From Halomonas salipaludis (lineage in GTDB: Bacteria > Pseudomonadota > Gammaproteobacteria > Pseudomonadales > Halomonadaceae), in the NCBI RefSeq assembly GCF_002286975.1, contig NZ_NSKB01000003.1:372001-436000 (forward strand): a stretch of DNA of 64,000 nucleotides, written 5' to 3'. The position numbers and the translations under genes were made by a program. Below the pieces are notes generated by a model, which did no database searches, was not told the DNA's origin, and saw only the letters and a program-made list of their open reading frames with translations. Shown here in pieces: positions 18,869 to 27,649 of this stretch (position 1 is the first letter of the stretch; the number at the start of each line of letters is the position of its first letter).

Positions 18869-20215
18869 TCAATTGCGTTGGGTCATCCATCTTGCCTGTC
18901 GTGCGAGATGATAATCTTGCCCAGGGAAACCCACGAGCTGGAGCCCGAAGGGCATACCGGCGGCGGTCATTCGTGGGACAGAGAAGGCTGGCGCTCCCAG
19001 GAGGGTGCTGTACACCAGAAGGCGACGAGAGCCGGTAAATTCGAAGCCATGTGGCGCCGGCCCAGATGCCGCGGGCAGGATAAAGGCATCATAATCGCCA
19101 GCGAGTGCCTGCAGCCGTTCCTTTAACTGGTACTGGTCGATGAGTAGCTGACGGTACTGGGCGCGCGTCATACGGGAAGCGCTCTCCATCAAGCCGTGTA
19201 TGCGTTCGCCGACCATGTTAGGATGCTTTTCCACATAGTCTTGGAAGGGCCAGCGCATTTCATAGGCCAGCAGCTCCAGTGAGCGCTCTGGGGCATCATG
19301 TAGGGCGTCTACCAGTGCCTGCAGCAGCGGGTCATTTTCCGGCTCGACGAGGGTGATGCCGTCGAGGCGCAAGGCGTCGAGTTGCTGCTCGAAGGCACTC
19401 AGGCTGGTGGCATCCAGATCCTCGAAACCATTGGTGCGCAGCACGGCCAGGTTGGCAGGTTTTCCTGGCGCTACTGGACCCTGCAAGGGCCCTGATAGTC
19501 CTGGGTGACACTGTTCCGGAGCGTACTCTGATACCCATCTGGCCAGCCACCAAGCATCGTCCACGCTGTCGGCTATAACACCTAAATGGTCGTGCGACTT
19601 CGACAAAGGATGTACCCCATTCAGCGACAGGGAGTTCAGTGTCGGCTTGAAACCCACCACGCCACAGAACGATGCCGGCCGAATGATCGAGCCCTGTGTT
19701 TGGGTGCCGAAACCAGCCGGAAACATCCCTGCGGCGACCCCTGCCGCTGTCCCCGACGATGACCCACCTGGCGTGTGTTCAGGGTTGTGAGGATTTGTCG
19801 TTGGGCCTGAGCGACCAATAGCGAACTCGGTGGTCACGGTCTTGCCGATGGCAAAGGCGCCACCCTCATTGATGGCGCGGACGCAAGCGGCATCGGTCAA
19901 GGGGCGGTGCCCAATGAAGATACTGCTGTTCATTTCTGTAGGCATATCGCGCGTGTCGATGATGTCCTTGATACCGACTGGCATCCCGTCGATGGGAGAA
20001 AGGGGGCGTCCTTCGGCGTAACGCCGGGAAGACGCATCGGCCCTCTCGCGAGCCTGCTCGAAGTCGTAATAGGTGAAAGCTTTTACTAACCCTTCGCGGT
20101 TCTCGATGGCCTCAATGCAGAGCTCCAAGTAATCCCTCGGCGAGCGGGATCCGTCGCGAAAATCTTTTGCAAGGTCGCTAAACGCAGGCTGTGTAGCAAG
20201 CAGAGGTGACGCCAT
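18869..20215 (-). CDS. Amidase-signature-family amidase
   Basis: A 448-residue amidase-signature enzyme. The start at 20215 is chosen for its strong AAGGAG site; the longer frame to 20281 lacks one. The Ser-cisSer-Lys triad is intact: K83 (PVGIKDIID), S152 in TPGGSSSGTAAG and S176 in TQTQGSIIRPASFCGVVG. The spacings (69 and 24 residues) match those of malonamidase E2 as I recall them. It should hydrolyse an amide, possibly a small carboxamide, carbamate or ureido compound; the substrate is unknown. It is divergent from the first TctC gene, and the shared gap contains a copy of the island-wide motif CTGTTGACA. It is probably the first gene of the island. Confidence 0.88.
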   Translation of the reverse strand: MASPLLATQPAFSDLAKDFRDGSRSPRDYLELCIEAIENREGLVKAFTYYDFEQARERADASSRRYAEGRPLSPIDGMPVGIKDIIDTRDMPTEMNSSIFIGHRPLTDAACVRAINEGGAFAIGKTVTTEFAIGRSGPTTNPHNPEHTPGGSSSGTAAGVAAGMFPAGFGTQTQGSIIRPASFCGVVGFKPTLNSLSLNGVHPLSKSHDHLGVIADSVDDAWWLARWVSEYAPEQCHPGLSGPLQGPVAPGKPANLAVLRTNGFEDLDATSLSAFEQQLDALRLDGITLVEPENDPLLQALVDALHDAPERSLELLAYEMRWPFQDYVEKHPNMVGERIHGLMESASRMTRAQYRQLLIDQYQLKERLQALAGDYDAFILPAASGPAPHGFEFTGSRRLLVYSTLLGAPAFSVPRMTAAGMPFGLQLVGFPGQDYHLARQARWMTQRN

Positions 20216-20271
20216 GAGCGCTCCTTTTCCTGTTGTTGGATGTACTGCCCCGAGCTTAGCCTGCATGTCAT

Positions 20272-20286
20272 CTGTTGACAATCTTC
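20272..20286. promoter_or_regulatory. Island operator, site A (amidase / tctC-1)
   Basis: CTGTTGACAATCTTC, matching the first nine bases of the 15-bp island motif CTGTTRACAGTTKAC. It sits in the divergent gap between the amidase and the first TctC gene. Confidence 0.5.
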
Positions 20287-20444
20287 ATTTTTGGTCTAGC
20301 CTTTGGTAGGGTGCATAGCACATGATCTGTGGTCACATAACTCTCCTGTGGGCCACTTCAACAGGCTATCTCATGCCGATAGACATATTATGCAGTATGT
20401 TTATCCTATTGAATTATCAATAATTTCAACTACAGGGGCTAATA

Positions 20445-21476
20445 ATGTCTGATAAGTTAAACACTAGCCGCCGCCGTTTCCTACAGGGCTCGGTTGCGAC
20501 AGTTGCTGGCGTAGCATTCGGTGGCAGCCTGCTTACCAAGCCCGTATTTGCCAACGAATTTCCCAGCGGTCGCATTGAAGTGCTGGTTCCCTTTTCGCCA
20601 GGTGGAGGTACCGACCGCTCGGTACGACTTGTGACGCCTGCGTGGCAAACCACCCTGGGTATGAGTGACCCCTTCCGCCTCAATCACTCTCCCGGTGCAG
20701 GGACTCTTATCGCACAGAATGCATTGAAAGACGCCTCACACGATGGTCACACCGTATTGTTCACGCCTGCACCACACGTGGCCTGGCTAAGCGTATTGCA
20801 GTCCGATGAATTTTCTCTAGGGCAGGTCGCCTGGCTTGGCTCTTACTTCCAGGATCCCAACGTCCTACTGGTGCCCTCAGATTCACCTTATCAGACTGCG
20901 CAAGAACTTATCGATGATGCGCGTGAGACTGGTAGAACCCTTACTGCCTCGGTGTCAAGCCCCATGTCAGCTGCGCACGCTGCAACTGTAGTGCTGCGGG
21001 AGAGAGCTGGTATTAATATTCGCATCGTTCCGTTCGATGGCGGGGGGGAGGCACGCAACGCCGTTGCGGGCGGCCACGTTGATTTGTGTATGGCTCCTTA
21101 TTGGTCGGCCATCAACGTTCTCGAACTTACTCGTGCCCTGTGCATCTTTGCCGATGAAGACCCCTCCACTGGCCTGTGGGATGCACCCCCGGCTAAAGAA
21201 GAGCTCGATTTTGAGATGCCTAATCTTTATGAGCCCTATGGCGCCATGGTATCGGCGCAGGTCAGGGATGATCATCCCGATACTTTCGAGCGGCTTTCTT
21301 CAACTTTCATGAAAGCCCTTGAGTCCGATGAGTTTCGTGAAGCCGCAGAAGATCAGGACATCCACTTCTTTGCTCAGGCCTGGGGCCCGGACAGGATGAA
21401 CCAATTCATCGAAGAATATATTGCTCTGCTTGACGAATTTCGTCCGGCCATGGAGCAGGACCTAGAAGAGATGTAA
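20445..21476 (+). CDS. Tripartite tricarboxylate transporter receptor TctC (Bug family), system 1
   Basis: A 343-residue periplasmic solute receptor of the Bug/TctC family. It carries a twin-arginine signal: SRRRFLQG at residues 8-15, a hydrophobic stretch VATVAGVAFGGSLL, and a probable cleavage near residue 36 (PVFA-NEF). Family stretches include RIEVLVPFSPGGGTDRSVRL and PGAGTLIAQNALKDA, which form the carboxylate-binding pocket. It would capture an organic acid in the periplasm and deliver it to the TctAB pair immediately downstream. A 34-bp perfect palindrome separates it from tctB. The Tat signal means export in folded form, probably through the neighbouring tatABC products or an equivalent system. 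Confidence 0.9.
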   Translation: MSDKLNTSRRRFLQGSVATVAGVAFGGSLLTKPVFANEFPSGRIEVLVPFSPGGGTDRSVRLVTPAWQTTLGMSDPFRLNHSPGAGTLIAQNALKDASHDGHTVLFTPAPHVAWLSVLQSDEFSLGQVAWLGSYFQDPNVLLVPSDSPYQTAQELIDDARETGRTLTASVSSPMSAAHAATVVLRERAGINIRIVPFDGGGEARNAVAGGHVDLCMAPYWSAINVLELTRALCIFADEDPSTGLWDAPPAKEELDFEMPNLYEPYGAMVSAQVRDDHPDTFERLSSTFMKALESDEFREAAEDQDIHFFAQAWGPDRMNQFIEEYIALLDEFRPAMEQDLEEM

Positions 21477-21491
21477 TAAGATTTTCCAACA

Positions 21492-21525
21492 GCGCATTAT
21501 GGCAGCCGCGGCTGCCATAATGCGC
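21492..21525 (+). repeat. 34-bp perfect palindrome between tctC-1 and tctB-1
   Basis: The 17-nt half GCGCATTATGGCAGCCG is followed directly by its exact reverse complement. In RNA it would form a very stable stem. It is not followed by a T-run, so it is more likely an mRNA stabiliser or processing site that raises receptor level relative to the membrane genes than a full terminator. Confidence 0.85.
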
Positions 21526-21553
21526 CACACGCTATGGAAAGAGAAGAGGCAGA

Positions 21554-22057
21554 ATGTCCACCCAAGCTATTTTGCGAGTGCTGTTGGTACCGGCATTAAT
21601 TCTGCTGGCCACTGCGCTCTACTGGTACAGCATTCAGGATGCTGCAAGTGGTGCAAGGCGCGTACCTGACGTGGTCATGATCTTCATAATGATCATGTCT
21701 ATGGTAGTAGTTGTACGCGATTTTATGATGGGAGCAAGAGATAGCAAAAAGCGACCTGCGCCGGACGAGGGCGCGTTAATGGATAGCCTCCGTCGCTGGG
21801 AAAGAGCACATCGGAAGAGAATTGTCTTCACCGTAATTAGCTTGGCATACTTCCCTGTTTTCTTGTCACTTGGCTTTAATGTTGCAAATTTCTTGTTTCT
21901 TGCCTTAGCCCTGCCTCTATCTGGTCTGGGTGGGGAACGATCAATGGGGCTACGCATTGGCTTAAGCCTGAGCATTTCCTTGTTCGCTACGCTGGTCTTC
22001 CATTTGCTGGCTCAAGTAATGGACTTCAATGTCCCGATATCCCCACTCGGCTTCTAA
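21554..22057 (+). CDS. Tripartite tricarboxylate transporter small membrane subunit TctB, system 1
   Basis: A 167-residue protein with about four membrane helices (LVPALILLATALYWYSI, DVVMIFIMIMSMVVVV, FTVISLAYFPVFLSLGFNVANFLFLALALPL and LSLSISLFATLVFHLLA), the usual TctB layout. A basic cytoplasmic loop (ARDSKKRPAPDEG) lies between helices two and three. AAGAGG precedes the ATG. Sequence conservation in TctB is low, so the call rests on size, topology and its position between TctC and TctA. It acts with TctA as the secondary transport unit driven by an ion gradient. Confidence 0.85.
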   Translation: MSTQAILRVLLVPALILLATALYWYSIQDAASGARRVPDVVMIFIMIMSMVVVVRDFMMGARDSKKRPAPDEGALMDSLRRWERAHRKRIVFTVISLAYFPVFLSLGFNVANFLFLALALPLSGLGGERSMGLRIGLSLSISLFATLVFHLLAQVMDFNVPISPLGF

Positions 22058-22069
22058 AGGGTACCACCC

Positions 22070-23575
22070 ATGTATGATATCGATGCCATCTTGATGGGTT
22101 TATTTGCCCTGTTTCAAGCTCACACTCTGACTTTCCTTTTGCTAGGCTTCTTTCTCGGCTTCTTCGTTGGTGCTATACCTGGATTCAACGACGCCAATAT
22201 TATGGCGATTTTACTGCCTTTCACACTTCTGATGGAACCAGTGGTTGCTATCGTATGCATGGCAGCTATCTATGCTGGTGCCCAAGCCGCAGGATCGATA
22301 CCTGCTATTCTGATGAATATTCCCGGGACGCCTGGCAACGCTGCGACCACCTTGGAAGGCTACCCTATGTCTAAGGCTGGTCGCTCGGGTTATGCTCTTG
22401 GTATCTCTCTGGCCGGATCTTCTATTGGAGCCATGCTGGGCGCGATCCTCGCCCTCATCTTTGCTCCAGTTCTTGGTATGTTCGCCTTGCGCTTTGGTCC
22501 AGCCGAAATGTTCATGGTGGCAGTATTGGGGCTGACGGTCGTCAGTACGCTGTCTGCAGAGAACATGAGCAAGGGACTCCTTGTGGTTGGCTTTGGAATT
22601 CTGGTCTCGCTAATCGGTGCAGATTCCATGACGGCTTTTCCGCGAGGTACTTATGGTATTTCGTTCCTTTATGACGGCATGCCTTTGATCCCCGTTCTGC
22701 TAGGCCTCTTTGGCTTCTCAGAGTTACTACTTTTGCTTGGTAAGAAGAGTATTTCTAGTCAGGATGGCAGCCAAGCACAGGGCTGGTCTGAGATCATTCT
22801 TGGTGCGAAGGACGCTATCAAGCAAAGGATCAACCTTGTTCGCTCTTCTGTACTAGGCTTCTTTGTCGGAGTCATTCCCGGTGCTGGTGCCACCATTGGT
22901 TCGTTTTTAGCCTATGGCCAGGCTCGGCAATGGTCTCGCATGCCTGAAAAGTTTGGGACGGGACACAACGAAGGGCTTGTGGCTACCGATTCTGCTAATA
23001 ATGCTACTGCTACCGGAGCGATGGTGCCCATGTTAACACTAGGCTTGCCCGGTAGCGCCTCTACCTTAGTGATGTTGGCGGCTCTGGTGTTGCATGGCGT
23101 TCGGCCGGGGCCACAGTTCTTCAATAACTTTCAGGTCGAGGCCTACACTATTTTGCTCTCATTGTTTGTTGCATCTCTTCTGATCGGGATTCTGGGGATT
23201 TTTCTGAGTCGGGTAGCGCAGCGCGTAGTCTTTGTTCCCACGGCTATTTTGGTACCAATTGTCACCGTGTTGGTTTTTACTGGCGCATATGCATGGCGTT
23301 TCCTGGCCTTTGACATCATGCTGATGATAATCTTCGGTTTGATCGGGGTTCTGATGCGTGTGCACCGCTATCCTGTCCCGGCACTGATGCTGGCAATTAT
23401 TCTTGGTCCAATGCTAGAGTCGAATTTCTTGAGAGCTACACGAATCGGTGGCTTAGAATCGCTAATCGCTAGCCCAATCTCAATGGTTATATTGGCAATG
23501 ATTATTATATCATTGGTGGCGCCCGGCATCATGTCTTTATCGCGCAGTTTGCGTAAAAATGCAAGGAGGACTTGA
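22070..23575 (+). CDS. Tripartite tricarboxylate transporter large membrane subunit TctA, system 1
   Basis: A 501-residue protein with about 11-12 membrane helices and strong TctA motifs: FFVGAIPGFNDANIMAILLP, AGSIPAILMNIPGTPGNAAT and GVIPGAGATIGSFLAYGQAR, with NEGLVATDSANNATATGAMVPMLTLGLPGS near the middle. It is the ion-coupled translocating subunit. It starts 12 bp after tctB. The early motif GAIPGFNDAN has Asn-Asp where many TctA proteins have GxT, possibly relevant to substrate choice. No clear terminator follows; about 320 bp of unrecognised sequence and an IS remnant lie downstream. Confidence 0.93.
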   Translation: MYDIDAILMGLFALFQAHTLTFLLLGFFLGFFVGAIPGFNDANIMAILLPFTLLMEPVVAIVCMAAIYAGAQAAGSIPAILMNIPGTPGNAATTLEGYPMSKAGRSGYALGISLAGSSIGAMLGAILALIFAPVLGMFALRFGPAEMFMVAVLGLTVVSTLSAENMSKGLLVVGFGILVSLIGADSMTAFPRGTYGISFLYDGMPLIPVLLGLFGFSELLLLLGKKSISSQDGSQAQGWSEIILGAKDAIKQRINLVRSSVLGFFVGVIPGAGATIGSFLAYGQARQWSRMPEKFGTGHNEGLVATDSANNATATGAMVPMLTLGLPGSASTLVMLAALVLHGVRPGPQFFNNFQVEAYTILLSLFVASLLIGILGIFLSRVAQRVVFVPTAILVPIVTVLVFTGAYAWRFLAFDIMLMIIFGLIGVLMRVHRYPVPALMLAIILGPMLESNFLRATRIGGLESLIASPISMVILAMIIISLVAPGIMSLSRSLRKNARRT

Positions 23576-23895
23576 ATTATAGCTTGGTATCCAACTTGCC
23601 GCGTGTTAAAATAAGGCCGCGAGCTGAGCGGTGCCGGGATTCCATGAGGCTCCAAACCTTGAAGAGGGCGGAGCCATGGAGTGAATTCGAAACGTTACTT
23701 CCCTAAAGTGAGTTAGCGAGCGGTTCGTCTGGCCTTTTAGCATATAGCCGATTTTTATATGCCAGTGGGCGGCTGCCGCTGCCATTGCCCCAAGTCGGGT
23801 GTACACGAGAAGCCCGCATAGCTGGTTCTGCGAGGCTGAACGTGATGCCGGGAGCAAGGGCACGATTACCACCAATCGTGAGCGAATCAAATTGC
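23576..23895. other. Gene-free stretch between tctA-1 and IS remnant
   Basis: No intact gene recognised. It contains an inverted pair TCCATGAGGCTCC / GGAGCCATGGA (23640-23681) and no long conserved frame. It is probably decayed mobile-element or deleted-gene sequence. Confidence 0.5.
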
Positions 23896-24362
23896 CTCAC
23901 GGCCGGATGAGCGCTGGGCCACCGAGCTGACGGATGTGTGGTGCGGCAAGGATCGGCGGGCTAACCTGCGGAGATCATCGGCTGATGCACGCGGGAGATC
24001 CTTGGCTGGCGATTATCGGACAACGGCAGCAGCAAGACCGCTGAAGCTACGCAGGAAGAGACTCTGGTGCGTCGATTCGGCGCACTGGGCCGTATTCATC
24101 AGCCGTTGGCTCTGCGCTCCGATAATGGCCTCCGCTTCAGCAGCCAACTAAACGGGGACGGTGAAGGCCTACAGACTCACCCAGGAGTTCACGACGCCCT
24201 ACACGCCGGTAGCAGAATGGGCTCGTTGAGCGCTTTTCCAGTCCTTGAAGGAGGAGTGCATTTGGCAACATCGGTTCGAGTCGCTGGGCCAAGCTCGATC
24301 GGTCATCAGCCGCTGGGGCCGGTACTATAAAGATGAGCGGCCACATCAGTAGTTGGGTTATG
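23896..24362 (+). pseudogene. Decayed IS3-family transposase (orfB) remnant
   Basis: Pieces of an IS3-type DDE integrase domain can be read in successive frames: ERWATELTDVWCGKDR, then ILGWRLSDNGSSKTAEA, LVRRFGALGRIHQPLALRS plus DNGLRFSS, QEFTTPYTP, and KEECIWQHRFESLGQARSV followed by ISRWGRYYKDERPHQ. They are separated by frameshifts, and a stop precedes LGY. These pieces match the catalytic Asp, the second Asp (RSDNGL) and the Glu-proximal region of IS3 transposases. No orfA or terminal inverted repeats were recognised. It is non-functional and supports acquisition or rearrangement of this region. Confidence 0.8.
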
Positions 24363-24460
24363 TGGCACCCCGCGCGCACCCGGCATTAGCCACGTAGGGG
24401 GCTGCGCAAACTAGGAGGTCATTACATGCCGATAGATGCGGCTGTCTCAGGTGATATTGG

Positions 24461-25198
24461 ATGTCATTAATATCAGGCTTCCTGTTTGTGGCCGTGGTTT
24501 TTACGACCTCCGCGTTATCAGGTGTTTTTGGCATGGCCGGTGGGCTTGTGCTGCTCTGGTTTCTTTTACTACTGTTCCCAGTTGCTACGGCGATTGCGGT
24601 ACATGGTGTCATCCAGCTTACAGCGAATGCTTCTCGTGCCTGGCTTTCACGGCGTTTCATTGTGTGGCGAATCGTGGCACTGATGACTTGTGGTGTGGTA
24701 ATAGCCGCAATTTGCCTGCTTTTGGTCAACTACACGCCGAATGCAGTGACTGTCTCGCTACTGATCGGGCTGATGCCGATCCTGGTGTGGATGCCCAAGA
24801 CCTGGTTCCACTTTAATGCAGCGAAAACTAGCCATGCTTTGAGCTGTGGCTTCGTGGCAGGAGGGCTGACCATCGCCGCCGGCTTGTCAGGGCCGCTGAT
24901 CGATATCTTTTTTATCCGCACCGACATGGATCGGCGTCAGGTGGTGGCCACCAAGGCAATGATCCAGGTGATATCTCACGGTATAAAGATCGTGTTCTAC
25001 CTAGGGGCCGCATTGAGCTTGAGCAAGGGGGACTGGACTATGATCTTGCTTGCTGCCCCCTTCGCAATGCTGGGTACTCAGGCCGGTAACCGCATTTTGC
25101 AGCGTCTCACAGATGCCAATTTCCGTACCTGGACGCGTTGGATCGTTACCGCTATCGGCGGTTTCTATTTTATTCAGGGCGTTGCCATGGCTTTGTGA
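24461..25198 (+). CDS. TauE/SafE-family membrane exporter
   Basis: A 245-residue membrane protein with seven to eight helices and the two-repeat layout of the TauE/SafE family. Family-like features are the N-terminal SALSGVFGMAGGLVLLWFLL and the second repeat CGFVAGGLTIAAGLSGPLIDIFFI. Members are proposed to export sulfite, sulfonates or other small anions. AGGTGA precedes the ATG at the right distance. It lies between an IS remnant and the first MmgE/PrpD gene, alone in its unit. A sulfur link is suggested only by the family and by a rhodanese-like protein at the island's other end. Confidence 0.82.
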   Translation: MSLISGFLFVAVVFTTSALSGVFGMAGGLVLLWFLLLLFPVATAIAVHGVIQLTANASRAWLSRRFIVWRIVALMTCGVVIAAICLLLVNYTPNAVTVSLLIGLMPILVWMPKTWFHFNAAKTSHALSCGFVAGGLTIAAGLSGPLIDIFFIRTDMDRRQVVATKAMIQVISHGIKIVFYLGAALSLSKGDWTMILLAAPFAMLGTQAGNRILQRLTDANFRTWTRWIVTAIGGFYFIQGVAMAL

Positions 25199-25251
25199 AG
25201 CCTGGCGGGTCAGGGTACAAGCTGGCTTGGAAGCAAAAAAATCGGCCAAAC

Positions 25252-25268
25252 AACTGTTAACAGTTGAC
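25252..25268. promoter_or_regulatory. Island operator, site B (MmgE/PrpD-1 unit)
   Basis: The perfect 14-bp palindrome AACTGTTAACAGTT (25252-25265) overlaps the full 15-bp motif CTGTTAACAGTTGAC (25254-25268). It lies about 105 bp upstream of the first MmgE/PrpD gene. It is the most symmetric copy of the motif. Confidence 0.7.
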
Positions 25269-25371
25269 AGAAGGCAAGTGGGCGTTGATAGTCATGCTTG
25301 AGCGAGTTCATGCCGGGTCGGGAGACTCCCCCCCTTTCACAACGTTAACTGGTTCGACCTAAGGAGCCCAT

Positions 25372-26817
25372 ATGTCAGAGAACACCAAAGCGTCCATCGA
25401 GAAGTTCACCCCGGATATCGAATCCAAGCACGGTGAAGGCTTGACTCGAGAAGTAGTGCAGTTCATTCGCGATATTGACTATGACTCACTGCCTGATGAG
25501 CTGATCGAAGTTGGCAAGAAGTCGATCCTTGACGGGATTGGCCTGGCATTGTCTGGGTCGGTCGCTGAGTCGGGTCGTATCGTGCAGCAATATCTGAAGG
25601 GCCAGGGCGTATCCGGCGAAGCTACCGTGATCGGGACTGGCATGCGCGTGCCGGAGCGTTTCGCGGCCTTTGCTAACGGTGTGGGTATCCACGCTGACGA
25701 TTATGACGACACTCAGCTCGCAGTAGGGCCAGATCGCGTTTACGGCCTGCTGACGCATCCGACTGCGCCCTGCCTGCCAGCAGCCCTTGCGATTGCCGAA
25801 ACCCAGGACATGAGTGGCAAGGATCTGATGCTTGCCTATCATATTGGAGTTGAGGTCGAGACCAAGGTCGCTGAAGCGATTTCGCCACGCCACTATCAGC
25901 ATGGTTTTCATGCCACTGCTACATGTGGCACCTTGGCAGCGGCTTCTGCTGCTTCACGCCTGCTGGGCCTCGACGAGGAAACTACGCTTCGTGCATTGGC
26001 AATCGCTGCCAGCCAGTCGGCGGGCTTGCGCGAGAATTTTGGCACTATGACCAAGCCATTCCACGCTGGTCGATCGTCTGAGTCAGGTGTGGTAGCTACC
26101 GATTTTGCACGTGCCGGCTGGACTGCCACGGACAAGATCCTTGAGTCGCCGCGCGGTTTCTTCCAGGCACATGGTGGCGGTTACATGCTTGAAGCGATCT
26201 CGGGCAAGCTTGGCTCACCATGGACCTTCCTTGACCCGGGTGTATCCATCAAGCCGAACCCCTCTGGCTCATTGACCCATCCGGGTATGACTAAAATGAT
26301 GGAGCTGATCCTTGAGCACGATATCAAGCCTGAGCAGGTTGATTACGTCGACGTGGGCACCAACCATAACATGCCCAACGCGCTGATTCATCATCGCCCT
26401 AAGAATGAGCTGCAAGCTAAGTTCTCCATGGAATTCTGCATGGCTATCTTGCTGCTTGAGCGCCGTGGCAGCCTGCCGGAATTCACCGATGAGGTCGTCA
26501 ATCGTGCCGACGTGCAAGAGATGATAGGTCGCGTGCACTTTGGCGTTCATCCAGAGGCCGAGGCCGCCGGCTACGACAAGATGACCACCATCATTGACAT
26601 CCATCTCAAGGATGGCCGCACCATCTCTGGTCGCGCCGATTTCGGAAAGGGCAGCCCGGCTAATCCGATGAGCTACGATGAAGCGGCTGACAAGTTCCGC
26701 GGATGTGCCGAGTTTGCCGGCTGGAGCAAAGAGAAGACCGAGGCACTGATTGAGGCGGTGCGCAACCTAGAGACGCTTTCGTCGGTGCGCGAGTTGACCA
26801 AGCTGATGAGCGCTTGA
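25372..26817 (+). CDS. MmgE/PrpD family protein 1
   Basis: A 481-residue protein of the MmgE/PrpD family, whose characterised members include 2-methylcitrate dehydratase, cis-aconitate decarboxylase and iminodisuccinate epimerase. Family stretches are GIGLALSGS, HADDYDDTQLAVGP...LTHPTAPCLPAALAIAE, GVEVETKVAEAISPRHYQHGFHATATCGTLAAA and GTMTKPFHAGRSSESG. AAGGAG precedes the ATG. It opens the rightward unit PrpD-SDR-AbrB-hydrolase-GntR. A dehydratase, decarboxylase or epimerase acting on a polycarboxylic acid is expected; which one cannot be told. Only moderate similarity to the second MmgE/PrpD protein at 32.6 kb is seen. Confidence 0.88.
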   Translation: MSENTKASIEKFTPDIESKHGEGLTREVVQFIRDIDYDSLPDELIEVGKKSILDGIGLALSGSVAESGRIVQQYLKGQGVSGEATVIGTGMRVPERFAAFANGVGIHADDYDDTQLAVGPDRVYGLLTHPTAPCLPAALAIAETQDMSGKDLMLAYHIGVEVETKVAEAISPRHYQHGFHATATCGTLAAASAASRLLGLDEETTLRALAIAASQSAGLRENFGTMTKPFHAGRSSESGVVATDFARAGWTATDKILESPRGFFQAHGGGYMLEAISGKLGSPWTFLDPGVSIKPNPSGSLTHPGMTKMMELILEHDIKPEQVDYVDVGTNHNMPNALIHHRPKNELQAKFSMEFCMAILLLERRGSLPEFTDEVVNRADVQEMIGRVHFGVHPEAEAAGYDKMTTIIDIHLKDGRTISGRADFGKGSPANPMSYDEAADKFRGCAEFAGWSKEKTEALIEAVRNLETLSSVRELTKLMSA

Positions 26818-26842
26818 GCTTCACCGAAGTGCTGAACTTCTA

Positions 26843-26869
26843 CTGCCCCGGTGCCATGGCCCGGGGCAG
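26843..26869 (+). terminator. Hairpin between MmgE/PrpD-1 and the SDR gene
   Basis: Perfect 9-bp stem CTGCCCCGG (26843-26851) / CCGGGGCAG (26861-26869) without a T-run. It may be an attenuator or RNA processing site within the operon rather than a full stop. Confidence 0.5.
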
Positions 26870-26902
26870 TCGGTTTGATACGAACGAAACGAGAGGTGAC
26901 TC

Positions 26903-27649
26903 ATGAGCTGGACCTTGGACCTGGAGGGGCACACTGCCGTAGTAACCGGTGGGACACGCAACATCGGGTTAGCAATTGCCCAAGGCCTGCAATATCACGG
27001 CGCCAGGGTATGCATCGTTGGCGGCACCGACCGTGCCGCGCTGAATCGGGCGCTGGAAGTGCTTGGTGGCGAGAGCGATACTGTTACTGGGCTATTGGCT
27101 TCGGTTGAAGATGAGCGCGATGTAGAGTCTATCTTCGATCATGCAGAGACACGACTCGGTATAGCTTCGATACTAATCAATGGGGCGGCTAGCCGGCCAC
27201 ACAACGTACTGGTGGACATCACCCGAGAGCAATGGCAAGAGGTGATCGATGTAATCTTGACAGGGGCTTTCCTGACTGCGCAGCAGTTGTTCCGTCGCTT
27301 GCCGGAGGGGCGCCAGGGGGCGATCGTCAACCTCGGTGGATTGAGCGCCCACGTGCCCAAGGTCCAGCGTCCCCATGTAATAGCCGCTAAGGCTGGCCTG
27401 ATCGGATTGACACGAGCGCTGGCCGAGGAGGGCGTTGGGCGGATTCGTGCCAATTGCGTGGTGCCAGGCACCATCGAGACCGAGCGGAAGCCCGGTCAAT
27501 CCAACCCTACTGCAGCCGAGACCGGCAAGGGCCGGCCAGTGGGCAGCAGTGAGGACGTGGCACGTCTAGTGTTGTCGTTTACCGACCCGCGAGACTACTA
27601 CGTCACGGGGCAGACAGTACACGTTAACGGCGGTCGGTTCATGCCGTGA
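26903..27649 (+). CDS. Short-chain dehydrogenase/reductase family protein with altered active site
   Basis: A 248-residue SDR-fold protein. The nucleotide-binding motif TGGTRNIGLA (residues 15-24) is normal, and the C-terminal PGTIETE and DYYVTGQTVHVNGG match 3-oxoacyl-reductase-like SDRs. The catalytic pattern is not canonical: the lysine K163 is present in VIAAKAGLIG, but the Tyr four residues before it is Val159, the Ser thirteen residues before that is Gly146, and NNAG reads NGAA. It may be a non-classical reductase, an isomerase/lyase using the fold, or inactive. GAGAGG precedes the ATG. Its stop overlaps the AbrB-family start (GTGATG). Confidence 0.85.
   Translation: MSWTLDLEGHTAVVTGGTRNIGLAIAQGLQYHGARVCIVGGTDRAALNRALEVLGGESDTVTGLLASVEDERDVESIFDHAETRLGIASILINGAASRPHNVLVDITREQWQEVIDVILTGAFLTAQQLFRRLPEGRQGAIVNLGGLSAHVPKVQRPHVIAAKAGLIGLTRALAEEGVGRIRANCVVPGTIETERKPGQSNPTAAETGKGRPVGSSEDVARLVLSFTDPRDYYVTGQTVHVNGGRFMP

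Noticed and set aside
23606-23890. Leftward 94-codon frame between tctA-1 and the IS remnant
   Set aside because: No recognisable domain, no ribosome-binding site, and it lies in decayed sequence beside a broken transposase.
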